Shown piece after piece: positions 47,558 to 57,004 of a DNA stretch of 64,000 nucleotides; within the stretch, counting starts at the first letter, position 1; the number at the start of each line of letters is the position of its first letter. The DNA is from Rhodospirillaceae bacterium (GTDB taxonomy: Bacteria > Pseudomonadota > Alphaproteobacteria > Bin65): NCBI GenBank assembly GCA_011523655.1, contig WTGH01000044.1:37333-101332 (forward strand), given 5' to 3'. Below the pieces are notes generated by a model. The model had not been told where the DNA came from. It saw nothing but the letters and a program-made list of their open reading frames with translations, and searched no databases. A program made the position numbers and the translations under genes.

Positions 47558-49242
47558 TGCTGCTTCGCGTCAGCGCCGGCGCGCCAGTCCTCCACCCACA
47601 GGGTCGTGGAAAATTGATGCCCGGTCGGCCGGATGCCCGCCAGCCAGCGCGGGATCACATAGGGGTTGGCGCGGAAGTAGAGCGGCAGGACGGGCAGTTC
47701 ATCGGCATAGATCTGCTGGATGCGCCGCCAGATCGGCAGGCGGTCCTTCAGCGTCAGGGTCACTTCGAGCTTCTCGATCAGCCGGTCCATCTCGGCATTG
47801 CGGAAGCCGGGGAAGTTCTGGCCCGACCAGTTGTTCTGCGCCGTCGGGATTTCCGACGAATGCAGCGTGCCGCGCGGGTTCGATTCCGGCGCCGAGATCC
47901 AGGCATACATCGCCATAGCCGGGAACTGGCGCTGGGTGACGGTGCGGCCGAAATAAACCCGGGCCGGCTGGGTCCTGAGCCGGATCTCGACTCCGATGCG
48001 CCGCCAGTAGGCCTGGAGGATTTCCATGACCTGCTCGCGCACCCGGTGGCCCGACGTGGTCATCAGCGACAGGCTCAGCCGCTCGCCCTTCGCATTGTAG
48101 CGCCAGCCGTCGCCGCGCCGCTTCCAGCCCGCCGCGTCGAGCAGCGCCGCCGCCTTCTTCGGGTCGAAGGGATAGGTCGTCACCTCCTTCGACGCCACCC
48201 GGTCGAGCGGGCTGATGTTGGTATCGGCGACCGGCTGGAGGCCGCGGAACAGCTGTTCGCTCATGCGCTTGCGGTCCATGCCGTAGGCCAGCGCGCGGCG
48301 GACCCGCCGGTCCTTCAGGATGGGGTTGTCGAGGTTGAAATCGATATGCTCGTAGATCAGCCCGGCCTTGAAGATGAAGCGGTAGCGGTTCGCCGCCCGG
48401 CGTTGCAGCGCGCTCGCCTGGTCGAGCGACAGGCCGAGCTCGCCGGCCGCATAGTCGATGCCGCCGGCGCGCAGGTTGGCTTCGAGCGCCGCGGTATTGC
48501 CGATGACCCGGACGACGATACGCTTGAACGACGGCGCCTTGCCCCACCAGGTCTCGTTCGGCACCAGCTCGACATGGGAGCCGGAGACGATGCGCGCAAT
48601 CCGGTACGGCCCGTAGTAGAGGCCGGGATTGGCCGGGTCCCGGTCGTAGGCCGTGCGCTGCCGGTATTCCTTCGGCTCCCGGAACGCGTCGGTTTCGAGA
48701 TGCGCCGGCATCGGGTCGGGCACGAGCTGGTTGTAGTCGTAGCGCAGCTTGTCGAGGACCTGCACGAAGGTCCGGTCGTCGATGCGCTCGATGGCGACGG
48801 TGCGCAGGAACGGCTCGCGGCCCGCGACGCCGCTTTGCGGATGGCGGCCGACCTTCCAGGCGAAGACGACGTCGTCCACCGTGACCGGCCGGCCGTCGCC
48901 CCATTTCGTGCCCTTGCGGATGCGCCAGGTGATGCGCAGGCCCTTTTTGCCCTTGAGGTCGCCCTCGTCGAAGGTCACGACCTTCGCGCCGCCATTCTCG
49001 ACCGTGGGCAGGGTCTCGCACAGCAGGCAGACCAGCTTCCACTCCCGGTCGAAGGTCACGAACGGCCGCCGCGCCATGGCCAGGATGTAGCTCTTGGCCA
49101 GCATCGAATCGATCATCGGGTTGAAGGTCGACGGGAACTGGGTGATGCCGATGGTGAGCCCGTCGCGCCCCTTCTCCTGGGACTGCGCCGGCGCCGCAGC
49201 CGCCGCGAGGAGCGTCAGCAGGAGTATCGCTTTCCCGATCAT
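47554..49242 (-). CDS. ABC transporter substrate-binding protein, family 5
   Basis: The 562-residue periplasmic binding protein has a signal peptide (IGKAILLLTLLAAAAAPAQSQ). GLTIGITQFPSTFNPMIDSM follows at once; this and the later WGDGRPVTVDDVVFAWKVG and DRRVRRALAYGMDRKRM segments are SBP_bac_5 marks. Ligands of the family include di- and oligopeptides, nickel and opines. The start at 49242 was chosen for the signal peptide; another ATG (49269) is nine codons upstream. First gene of the SBP-DppB-DppC unit; ATPase genes are absent. Confidence 0.94.
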   Translation of the reverse strand: MIGKAILLLTLLAAAAAPAQSQEKGRDGLTIGITQFPSTFNPMIDSMLAKSYILAMARRPFVTFDREWKLVCLLCETLPTVENGGAKVVTFDEGDLKGKKGLRITWRIRKGTKWGDGRPVTVDDVVFAWKVGRHPQSGVAGREPFLRTVAIERIDDRTFVQVLDKLRYDYNQLVPDPMPAHLETDAFREPKEYRQRTAYDRDPANPGLYYGPYRIARIVSGSHVELVPNETWWGKAPSFKRIVVRVIGNTAALEANLRAGGIDYAAGELGLSLDQASALQRRAANRYRFIFKAGLIYEHIDFNLDNPILKDRRVRRALAYGMDRKRMSEQLFRGLQPVADTNISPLDRVASKEVTTYPFDPKKAAALLDAAGWKRRGDGWRYNAKGERLSLSLMTTSGHRVREQVMEILQAYWRRIGVEIRLRTQPARVYFGRTVTQRQFPAMAMYAWISAPESNPRGTLHSSEIPTAQNNWSGQNFPGFRNAEMDRLIEKLEVTLTLKDRLPIWRRIQQIYADELPVLPLYFRANPYVIPRWLAGIRPTGHQFSTTLWVEDWRAGADAKQQ

Positions 49243-49430
49243 GCCGCCCAGATTGGCCGAAGCCCGCATCCGGCGCAATCGCCTATGCGCCGCCCCGGCC
49301 GGGTCGAGGCTGGATTTTGCCGGGTAAATCGTCGAAATCCCGATCGAGGCGTGAGCCGATATGCAGCCCCTACGGCATCGAGCGAAGTTCGGGCGGCGAC
49401 GATGACCGTGCCGGCGCCGGGGGATCTCCG

Positions 49431-50795
49431 CTAATACGCGCAGGCGGTCCAGATGCGGTCGATGTCGCCGGCCCAGGCGCCGGCATAGTCTTCGAGCAGG
49501 AGGTCGGCCGGGCTCTTGCCGGCAGCGGCGCGGTCGTGCAGGACCTGGAGGAAGCCGGTTTCGTCGTTGCCGGCCTTGTCGAGCGCCCGGCGCGCCGACA
49601 GGCCGGCCTGAGCGATGTCCAGCGCGCGCAGGGCAAGGTCCTGCACCGTGCCGGAGCGGAACGGCGCCTGGAAGCCGTGCTTCGCCACGTCGGCGCACAG
49701 GGCCTGGCGCTCCTCGGCGGACCAGTCCTTCACCATGTCCCAGGCGGCGTCGAGCGCGGTCCCGTCATAGAGCAGGCCGACCCAGAAGGCCGGCAGGCCG
49801 CACAGGCTCTTCCACGGCCCGCCGTCGGCGCCGCGCATCTCCAGGAAGGTCTTGGCGCGCACTTCGGGGAAGGCGGTCGTCATGTGGTCGGCCCAGTCGG
49901 AGAGCGTCGGCGTCTCGCCGGGCAGCGCCGGCAGCCGGCCGGCCATGAAATCGCGGAAGGACTGGCCGCTGGCATCGAGATAGCGGCCGCCGCGATAGAC
50001 GAAATACATCGGCACATCGAGGATGTAGTCGACCCAGCGCTCGAAGCCGAAGCCATCCTCGAACACGAAGGGCAGCATGCCGGTGCGGTCCGGGTCGGTA
50101 TCGGTCCAGATATGGGCGCGCCAGCTCCGGAAGCCGTTGGGCCGGCCCTCCGTGAAGGGCGAGTTGGCGAACAGCGCCGTCGCGACCGGCTGGAGCGCCA
50201 GACCGACGCGGAACTTCTTCACCATGTCGGCTTCGGAGGCGTAGTCCAGATTGACCTGCACCGTGCAGGTCCGGACCATCATGTCGAGGCCGAGGTTGCC
50301 CTTCTTCGGCATGTAGTCGCGCATGATGCGGTAGCGGCCCTTGGGCATCCAGGGCATGTCCTCGCGCCGCCATTTCGGATCGAAGCCGAGGCCGATCAGC
50401 CCGGCGCCCAGTTCCTTGGTCACCTCTTCGGCTTCGGCGAGATGGGTGTGAACCTCGTCGCAGGTCTGGTGGATGGTCTCCAGCGGCGCGCCGGACAGTT
50501 CGAGCTGCCCGCCCGGCTCCAGGCTGACGGACGCGCCGTCGCGCTTCAGGCCGATGACGGTCTCGCCCTCGCGCACCGGGTCCCAGCCGAAGCGCTCCAG
50601 CCCTTCGAGCAGCGCCCGGATGCCGCAATCGCCGTCATAGGGCAGGCGGCGGTAATCGTCCCAGCGGAAGGCGAACTTCTCGTGCTCGGTGCCGATGCGC
50701 CAGTCCGCCGCCGGTTTGGACCCCTGTTCGACGCTCTCGACAAGCTGCGTTCTCGACTGCACCGGCTCGGCATTTGCAGCGGCAGGGATGGACAT
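49431..50795 (-). CDS. gshA: Glutamate-cysteine ligase
   Basis: The 454-residue ATP-dependent enzyme makes gamma-glutamylcysteine, the first step of glutathione synthesis. IGTEHEKFAFRWDDYRRLPYDG near residues 37-58 and PKGRYRIMRDYMPKKGNLGLDMMVRTCTVQVNLDY in the centre are typical of the plant/alphaproteobacterial type. It lies 57 nt downstream of rsmE, a common pairing in this class. Confidence 0.95.
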   Translation of the reverse strand: MSIPAAANAEPVQSRTQLVESVEQGSKPAADWRIGTEHEKFAFRWDDYRRLPYDGDCGIRALLEGLERFGWDPVREGETVIGLKRDGASVSLEPGGQLELSGAPLETIHQTCDEVHTHLAEAEEVTKELGAGLIGLGFDPKWRREDMPWMPKGRYRIMRDYMPKKGNLGLDMMVRTCTVQVNLDYASEADMVKKFRVGLALQPVATALFANSPFTEGRPNGFRSWRAHIWTDTDPDRTGMLPFVFEDGFGFERWVDYILDVPMYFVYRGGRYLDASGQSFRDFMAGRLPALPGETPTLSDWADHMTTAFPEVRAKTFLEMRGADGGPWKSLCGLPAFWVGLLYDGTALDAAWDMVKDWSAEERQALCADVAKHGFQAPFRSGTVQDLALRALDIAQAGLSARRALDKAGNDETGFLQVLHDRAAAGKSPADLLLEDYAGAWAGDIDRIWTACAY

Positions 50796-50852
50796 GCGCA
50801 GCGATCCGGATCTCGGCGGCAGGGGCGGCGAACGGTCGATCAGTCCGCCATG

Positions 50853-51629
50853 TCAGTCCAACGGAGCGGTCCAGTCGCCCAGCACGGCCTGCCAGCACGC
50901 CAGCGCCGCAATCGCGGCGGTATCGGCGCGGAGCAGGCGCCCGCCGAGCCCGACCGGCGTGACATTGGGGAAACGGCGCAGAAGGTCAAGCTCGTCCGGC
51001 GCATAGCCGCCTTCCGGCCCGACGAAGACGGCCCACGGACGGCCGCGCGTATCGCCGCGCCGGCGCAGCGTGTCGACGATCGGGATGCCGGTCTGCGTCT
51101 CGTCGAGCAGCAGGATGCGGCGCTCGGCCGGCCATCCGGTCATCAGGGCATCCAGCTTCGCGGCCGGCAAGACGGCCGGGACGGTGAGGCGCGCGCATTG
51201 CTCGGCGGCTTCGACGGCGTTGGCGCGCAGCCGCGCCTCGTTGACCCGCGCGACTTGCGTATGGCGGGTGAGGACCGGTTGAAGCGCGGAAACGCCGAGT
51301 TCCGACGCTTTCTGGGCGACGAAATCGATCCGCGCCTTCTTGACCGGGGCGAAGCACAGCCAGAGGTCCGGCTCCGGTTGCTGGCGGCGGGTCTGCGCAG
51401 TCACCGCCAGCGCGGCGCCTTTCCTGCCGAGCGATTCGACGGTCGCCAGCCATTCGCCGTCGCGGCCGTTGAACAGCTTGACCGCGGCGCCGGCCGGCGT
51501 GCGCATGACATTTCTCAGATAGTGGTGCTGCTCTGCGCTCGGCGCGACGGTTGCGCCGGCCGCCAGCGGCGCCTCGACATAAAGGCGGATGGCGGGGCTG
51601 CCGGGCGCTTCGGTCTCCGGCGCCGTCAT
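50853..51629 (-). CDS. rsmE: 16S rRNA (uracil-1498-N3)-methyltransferase RsmE
   Basis: The 258-residue SPOUT methyltransferase modifies U1498 of 16S rRNA. The N-terminal PUA-like part (QHHYLRNVMRTPAG) is followed by KKARIDFVAQKASELGV. The C-terminal knot is VFVGPEGGYAPDELDLL and LGGRLLRADTAAIAAL. It overlaps the dehydratase stop by 4 nt. The open frame upstream of ATG 51629 is the shadow of the next gene. Confidence 0.95.
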   Translation of the reverse strand: MTAPETEAPGSPAIRLYVEAPLAAGATVAPSAEQHHYLRNVMRTPAGAAVKLFNGRDGEWLATVESLGRKGAALAVTAQTRRQQPEPDLWLCFAPVKKARIDFVAQKASELGVSALQPVLTRHTQVARVNEARLRANAVEAAEQCARLTVPAVLPAAKLDALMTGWPAERRILLLDETQTGIPIVDTLRRRGDTRGRPWAVFVGPEGGYAPDELDLLRRFPNVTPVGLGGRLLRADTAAIAALACWQAVLGDWTAPLD

Positions 51630-52645
51630 GCCGCGGCGTCCAGGCGTGCCTGCGCCGCGGCGAGATGGCCGGCGAACCCGGCCGGGTCGATGTTGGCGCC
51701 GCAGACGATCAGGCCGACCGCCTTGCCGCGCAGCCGCTCGCGCAACGGACCGGCCAGTGCCGCCAGCGCCGCCGCGCCGGCCGGCTCGACCGCGAGCTTG
51801 AGCCGGCTGAAGGTGGTCAGCATGGCGTCCTGCAGGGCGTCGTCCGCCACCGTGACGATCTCTTCGACCAGTTGCCGGACGATACCGAACGAGTAGGGCA
51901 GGTGGAGCGGCGCGCCGAGGCTGTCGGCAATGGTCGATACGGCGACGCTGTCGAGCGCCGCGCCGCGTTCGAGGCTGTCGCGCATGCCGCAGGCGCCGTC
52001 CGGCTCGACGCCGTAGACCGCCGCCGTCGAACCGGCGAGGCGGAAGCCGGTCGCCACGCCGGCGATCAGGCCGCCGCCGCCGACCGGCACGATGACCGCG
52101 TCCAGGTCCGGCGCCTGACGGGCGAATTCGAGGCCCAGCGTCGCCGTCCCCGAGATCGTGTCCGGCCCTTCGAAGGGATGGATGACGGCGCGGCCCTCCT
52201 CGTCGCGGATACGCGCCATCTCGGCGAAGGCGGCGCGGATATCGTCGGCCAGCGCCACTCCGGCGCCCAGTTCCCGGCATTGGGCGATGCGGAACGGGTT
52301 GGCCGCCCTGTGCATGACGACCTTCGCATCGACGCCGAGCGACCGGCCGGCATAGGCGACCGCGATGGCGTGGTTGCCGGCGCTGACCGCGGTGACGCCG
52401 GCCGCGCGCTGTGCCGCGTCGAGGGCCAGGATGTTGGCCAGCGCGCCACGCGGCTTGAAGCTGCCGGTCCGCTGCAGCAACTCCAGTTTCAGGATTGCCC
52501 GCGTGCCGGCGCCGAGCAGGGCATCCTTCGCGACACCCGACCATTCCAGCACCGGCGTTTCGGCGATCCACGGCGCGATGGCGGCGCGCGTCGCCTCGAT
52601 CCGGTCGAGTGCGAGCGCCCGTTCGGCCGGCGCGTTATTCATCAA
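51626..52645 (-). CDS. PLP-dependent threonine/serine dehydratase-like protein
   Basis: The 339-residue fold-type II PLP enzyme has its Schiff-base Lys in GSFKPRGA (near residue 67), [14 protein letters not shown], and the phosphate-binding loop VGGGGLIAG. It lacks the C-terminal ACT domain of biosynthetic IlvA, so it is more likely a catabolic dehydratase or a serine/threo-hydroxyaspartate racemase-type enzyme. It overlaps ubiD by 11 nt and rsmE by 4 nt, so all three are probably one transcript. Confidence 0.9.
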   Translation of the reverse strand: MMNNAPAERALALDRIEATRAAIAPWIAETPVLEWSGVAKDALLGAGTRAILKLELLQRTGSFKPRGALANILALDAAQRAAGVTAVSAGNHAIAVAYAGRSLGVDAKVVMHRAANPFRIAQCRELGAGVALADDIRAAFAEMARIRDEEGRAVIHPFEGPDTISGTATLGLEFARQAPDLDAVIVPVGGGGLIAGVATGFRLAGSTAAVYGVEPDGACGMRDSLERGAALDSVAVSTIADSLGAPLHLPYSFGIVRQLVEEIVTVADDALQDAMLTTFSRLKLAVEPAGAAALAALAGPLRERLRGKAVGLIVCGANIDPAGFAGHLAAAQARLDAAA

Positions 52646-54098
52646 TCTTGCGGCCCCATTCGCGGGCGGTCTCGCCGGGCCACTTGTTGGTGGCGTCGAG
52701 GCCGGCCTTGGAACCGAGGCCGCTGACCGGGCTGGCGAAATCGAGATAGTCGATCGGCGTATTCTCGATGGTGACGGTGTCGCGCGCCGGGTCCATGCGG
52801 GTCGAAATCGCCCACATGACGTCTTTCCAGTCGCGGCAGTCGATGTCGTCGTCCACGACGATGACCCATTTCGTGTACATGAACTGGCGCAAGTAACTCC
52901 ACACGCCCATCATGATGCGCTTTGCATGGCCGGCGTAGGCCTTGCGGATCGAGACCACGGCGATGCGATAGGAGCAGCCCTCCGGCGGCAGCCAGAAATC
53001 GACAATCTCCGGGAACTGCTGTTGCAGCAGGGGAATGAACACCTCGTTCAGCGCCTCGCCGAGGACCGACGGCTCGTCGGGCGGCCGGCCGGTGAAGGTC
53101 GAGAGGTAGATCGGCTCCCGGCGCATGGTGATGGCGCTGACCCGGAACACCGGGAAGCGCTCGACGCTGTTGTAGTAGCCGGTATGGTCGCCGAAGGGGC
53201 CTTCATCGCCGTCTTCGTCGGCCATGACCCGGCCTTCGATGACGATCTCGGCCTGGGCCGGCACCTTGAGCGGTACGGTGCGGCAGTCGGCGAGCTCGAC
53301 CTTCTTCTCGCGCAGCAGGCCGGCGAACTGGTATTCCGAGAGCGTATCGGGCACCGGCGTCACGGCGGCGATCATGGTCGCCGGATCGGCGCCGATCACG
53401 GCGGCGGCCGGGAAGCCCTCCCGCAGTTCTTCCGGCGCGGCCTGCGCCTTCCAGCGGGCGAACTGCTGGGCGCCGCCGCGGTGGTGCAGCCAGCGCATCA
53501 GCGTCGTGTCCCGCCCGGTCACCTGCATCCGGTAGATGCCGAGGTTGAAGCCGTCGGTACGCTCGCTCTCCGGCGCCGGGCCACGGGTGACGACGAGCGG
53601 CCAGGTGATGAGCGGCGCCGGCTCGCCGGGCCAGCAGGTCTGGACTGGCAGGCGGCCGAGGTCGATGGCGTCGCCGTCGAGCACGACCTCCTGGCAGGGC
53701 GCGCTGCGCACGGTCTTCGGCTTCATCGCCAGCACCTTGCGCGCCAGCGGGATCAGCTCCAGCGCCTCGCGGAAGCCGCCGGGCGGTTCGGGCTGGCGCA
53801 GGAAGGCGAGCATCTCGCCGACCTCGCGCAACTGCTCCGGCGTCCGGCCGATCGCCTGCGCAACCCGCTCGACGGTGCCGAACAGGTTGACCAGAACCGG
53901 CATGTCCCACGCGCGGTCGCCGTCCTGCGGCCGTTCGAACAGGATCGCCGGCCCGCCTTCCAGCAGCGCCGCCCGGTGGATGCGCGTCATCTCCAGTGCC
54001 GGCGAAACCGGGCCGGCCTCCCGGCGCACCTGGCCGTCGCGCTCCAACTGCACGAGGAAATCGCGCAGGGAGGCATAGGGCGTGCCGCCGGCGCTCAT
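52635..54098 (-). CDS. ubiD: UbiD family decarboxylase
   Basis: The 487-residue prenyl-FMN-dependent decarboxylase would remove the carboxyl group of the 4-hydroxybenzoate-derived ubiquinone precursor. [17 protein letters not shown] near the N-terminus, [28 protein letters not shown] in the centre, and [12 protein letters not shown] are the family blocks. UbiX, which makes the cofactor, is not in the window. Length is typical of E. coli UbiD. Confidence 0.94.
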   Translation of the reverse strand: MSAGGTPYASLRDFLVQLERDGQVRREAGPVSPALEMTRIHRAALLEGGPAILFERPQDGDRAWDMPVLVNLFGTVERVAQAIGRTPEQLREVGEMLAFLRQPEPPGGFREALELIPLARKVLAMKPKTVRSAPCQEVVLDGDAIDLGRLPVQTCWPGEPAPLITWPLVVTRGPAPESERTDGFNLGIYRMQVTGRDTTLMRWLHHRGGAQQFARWKAQAAPEELREGFPAAAVIGADPATMIAAVTPVPDTLSEYQFAGLLREKKVELADCRTVPLKVPAQAEIVIEGRVMADEDGDEGPFGDHTGYYNSVERFPVFRVSAITMRREPIYLSTFTGRPPDEPSVLGEALNEVFIPLLQQQFPEIVDFWLPPEGCSYRIAVVSIRKAYAGHAKRIMMGVWSYLRQFMYTKWVIVVDDDIDCRDWKDVMWAISTRMDPARDTVTIENTPIDYLDFASPVSGLGSKAGLDATNKWPGETAREWGRKIDE

Positions 54099-54241
54099 GC
54101 GGGTCCAATCGGAAGCAGTTCAGGCAATGCGGCGAGGTCCGGAACCGGAAAACATGCCGGACACATGGCCCAATCGCCGCGCAAGGACAAGCGGGCGGAA
54201 ACCCGCAAGAGGCTTCGCGCCCGTCCGGTCCGGGGGCGGCG

Positions 54242-54796
54242 CTACAGTTCCTTTGCGCCCGGAAGCCGTTCCCGGCCCTCGCCGTTGCGGGACCGGATGA
54301 GGTCGTAGAACCGCCGGTTCGTCCGGTGGAACACGATGAAGGACGGCAGCAGCGTCTTGGCCCAGACCCAGCCCCGTTCGGCGAGAATGACGTCCATCTC
54401 GAGCCGCGCGCGGGTCCACAGCCCGGTCGCCTTGTCCCGCACGAGATAGCCGCGCTGGAAATGCACGCGCCGGTTCCATGCATTCATCAGGCGGAAGGAC
54501 ATCGGCCGCTCCAGCTTGTAGCGCGCCATGTACATGATGTGCTGGCACGGCCGCGGGCGCCGCGCCTTTTTGCACTTGTAGAAGAGGATCGTGTAGTCGA
54601 TCCCGCTGGCCCGGGTCCTGACATAGGGATCGCCCGACGGCTTCCGGTAGCCGGTGATGACCGGCAGGCCCTGGGACTCCAGCATTTCGACGATTGTCGG
54701 CGCGGTCACGCTGTTGAGGTCCGCCGCGTTGCCGACGGTGGCGCAAAGCGCCGTCGCAACAGCCGCTGCGCCTGTGCAAACGACCTTGTTCCGCAT
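54242..54796 (-). CDS. YbjN domain-containing exported protein
   Basis: The 184-residue protein has a signal peptide (VVCTGAAAVATALCATVGNA) and then TAPTIVEMLESQGLPVI, a YbjN start. LMNAWNRRVHFQRGYLVRDKAT and ARLEMDVILAERG belong to the same family, which shares the CesT/T3S-chaperone fold. Four Cys (two in FYKCKKARRPRPC) may pair. Function unknown. ATG 54796 was chosen so that the signal peptide is N-terminal; the frame extends 32 codons further. Confidence 0.83.
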   Translation of the reverse strand: MRNKVVCTGAAAVATALCATVGNAADLNSVTAPTIVEMLESQGLPVITGYRKPSGDPYVRTRASGIDYTILFYKCKKARRPRPCQHIMYMARYKLERPMSFRLMNAWNRRVHFQRGYLVRDKATGLWTRARLEMDVILAERGWVWAKTLLPSFIVFHRTNRRFYDLIRSRNGEGRERLPGAKEL

Positions 54797-54872
54797 GGGC
54801 CGGGCGCCTCCGCTGCCTGCGCCTGCTCCAGAGTCGTGGGCAGCCGGGGCCGTGTAAAGTAAATTCCGCGCC

Positions 54873-55649
54873 ATGACGACCGATGCGCCCATGTTCGTCC
54901 CGCCCTCGCAACTCGATCCGGTCGAGCGGGCGATGGGCTATCCCTACGCCATTCCGGATTGCAGCTTCGTCTTTGACAAGGCGGGCCGGGACAAGGCGGG
55001 CTGGCGGCCGGCGGAGATCGGCGGCGCGCTGACCGCCGGGCGGCATCCGGTGCTTGCCTGCGGCTCGAACCGGTCGCCCGACCAGCTTGCGCGCAAATAT
55101 TTCGATTTCGACGCGGTAACGATTCCCGTGCAGCGCGCCTGGCTCGGGGATTTCGACGTCGTCTACGCCGCCCATATCACCGGCTATGGCGCGGTTTCCG
55201 CCTGCCCGATGCCGGCAACCGGCGTGCGGGTGGAAGTCTCGGTCACCTGGCTCTCGGACGACCTGATGGCGCGCATGCACGCCACCGAGGGGCGGGGGCA
55301 TTCCTACGACTACGCCGTGCTGTCGGGCCTCGACCTCGCGCTCGACGGCGGCGGGGCGCTGGACGAGGCCTTCGCCTACATTCACCGCGGCGGCGCGCTC
55401 AACGCGGACGGCGGCACGGTCGGCCTGGCCGAGGTGGCGGCGCGGGGACGGTCCCGGCCGTCATGGCTGCAGCCCCGGGCGATCGCCGCGGTCCATCGCC
55501 GCCTGGGCCATGACGGAACGGTCGAGGATTTCATCCGCGAAAACGCCGCCAACCGGTTCCTCCGCCTCGCCCGCGAGGCGGTCCTCCAGCAGGACGCTCA
55601 CGCCTTCGCCTACGAAGGGTGCCGGGTCGTTCCCTTGCCGGCGGAATGA
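54873..55649 (+). CDS. GGCT-like fold protein, unknown function
   Basis: The 258-residue protein contains HPVLACGSNRSPDQLARKY near residues 58-76, resembling the YGSN loop of gamma-glutamylcyclotransferases. VRVEVSVTWLSDDLMARMHATEG follows, with Glu139 where that fold keeps its catalytic acid. The usual Tyr is replaced by Cys (ACGSN). The last 60 residues (SWLQPRAIAAVHRRLG...) are an added helical region. Similar proteins occur in other bacteria, but I cannot name the family with certainty. Divergent from the YbjN gene, whose start is 76 nt away. Confidence 0.72.
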   Translation: MTTDAPMFVPPSQLDPVERAMGYPYAIPDCSFVFDKAGRDKAGWRPAEIGGALTAGRHPVLACGSNRSPDQLARKYFDFDAVTIPVQRAWLGDFDVVYAAHITGYGAVSACPMPATGVRVEVSVTWLSDDLMARMHATEGRGHSYDYAVLSGLDLALDGGGALDEAFAYIHRGGALNADGGTVGLAEVAARGRSRPSWLQPRAIAAVHRRLGHDGTVEDFIRENAANRFLRLAREAVLQQDAHAFAYEGCRVVPLPAE

Positions 55650-55705
55650 AACGACTGTCGCCGCCGAACCGAGAATCACAAGTCGAGCGAACTTCAACAT
55701 CCGCC

Positions 55706-55835
55706 GTCATATCGACCGGAACGGCCCTGAAGGGGCCGTGGAGCGGAGATATCTTTCCGCGACAGCGTAATGTCCAAGGCGCCACGGCGGAAAGATTTCT
55801 CCGCTACGCGGCTGTGCCGCTCCGGTCGAAACGAC
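55706..55835. repeat. Inverted-repeat element, family 4, copy 2
   Basis: The ends GTCATATCGACCGGA and TCCGGTCGAAACGAC bracket 130 bases. The interior repeats the theme of copy 1, GTGGAGCGGAGATATCTTTCC facing GGAAAGATTTCTCCGC. Confidence 0.8.
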
Positions 55836-55934
55836 GGGTTGGACATCCAGCCATCTTGCGAATTTGGTCAGGGCGCGAAATGCACTATATGACCCCTCCG
55901 CAGCCGCGCGGCTCACACCGTTTTTCCATCATCC

Positions 55935-56936
55935 ATGCCGTCTGCCGCCAAACATGCCTTCGTCACCGGCGCCACGGGTTTTCTCGGGCGCAACCTGGTC
56001 GAGCAGCTTGCGGAACGGGGCTGGACGATCACCGCGGCCTATCGCGACAAGGCGCGGTTCGAGGCGCTCCGGCAGTGGGATGTCGCCGGCGTCGAATGCG
56101 ATCTGCTCGACCTCGGCGGCCTGACTGCGGCGATGCCCGAAGGCGCGGACGCCGTGTTTCACATGGCCGCCGACCTCACCATGTGGACACGCCACGGCTC
56201 GCGCCAGCTGCGCACCAACGTCGACGGCACACGCAACGCCGTCGCCGCGGCCGAGCGCACGGGCGCGCGGAAGTTCGTCTTCACCTCGAGCTGGAATTCC
56301 TGGGGCTACCGGTCCGGCGATCCGCCGATCGCCGAGGATACGCCGCAGCGGGGCAATACGTCTCCCGTACTCTACGACCGGACCAAGCTCGCCGCCGAAA
56401 CCATCGTCAGGCAGGCCGCACTGGACGGCATGCCGGCCGCGATCCTCAATCCCTGCCATATCGTCGGCCGCTACGACAGCCGCAACTGGGGCCGCATGAT
56501 CCGTATGGTGCACGAGCGCCGGCTGCCGGGCATCCCGCCGGGCTCCGGGGTGTTCTGCCACGCCGCGGCGGTCGCGGCGGCCCATATCGCGGCGGCCGAG
56601 ACCGAGGACGCCGCCGGCAACTATCTGCTGCCCGGCCCGGCGGCGAGCTATGTCGAGGTCATCGGCCTCGTCGGCCAAATCGCCGGCCGCCGGGTGCCGA
56701 AACGCGCGATTCCTGGCTGGCTGTTCCGGACGGTCGCCCATGCCCAGAATACCGTGGGCAACCTGCGCGGCAGGGAGCCGGACCTGACCCCGCAGGCCGC
56801 GCATATCGTGCTGGCGCACGGCCGGGTGGCGTCGGACCGCGCGGAAAGGGAACTGAGCTACCGCTCGCCCGATCTCGAATTCATGGTGCGGGACTGCTAC
56901 GACTGGATGAAGCGGGCCGGCGTCCTGAAGGACTGA
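55935..56936 (+). CDS. NAD-dependent epimerase/dehydratase (extended SDR)
   Basis: The 333-residue extended SDR has the motif TGATGFLGRNL at residues 11-21, FHMAADLTMW near 75 and YDRTKLAAE at about 147-155 with catalytic Tyr-XXX-Lys. RLPGIPPGSGVFCHA in the substrate region and the short C-terminus resemble dihydroflavonol-4-reductase or 3-beta-HSD-like members. Substrate unknown. It starts 68 nt upstream of the PmbA-type gene. Confidence 0.92.
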   Translation: MPSAAKHAFVTGATGFLGRNLVEQLAERGWTITAAYRDKARFEALRQWDVAGVECDLLDLGGLTAAMPEGADAVFHMAADLTMWTRHGSRQLRTNVDGTRNAVAAAERTGARKFVFTSSWNSWGYRSGDPPIAEDTPQRGNTSPVLYDRTKLAAETIVRQAALDGMPAAILNPCHIVGRYDSRNWGRMIRMVHERRLPGIPPGSGVFCHAAAVAAAHIAAAETEDAAGNYLLPGPAASYVEVIGLVGQIAGRRVPKRAIPGWLFRTVAHAQNTVGNLRGREPDLTPQAAHIVLAHGRVASDRAERELSYRSPDLEFMVRDCYDWMKRAGVLKD

Positions 56937-57004
56937 ACCGGCCCTTCGGCCGTTCGCGCCGACCGAATATTTGCAACCGGAAACCGACGGGGCTGCCCGA
57001 ACCC

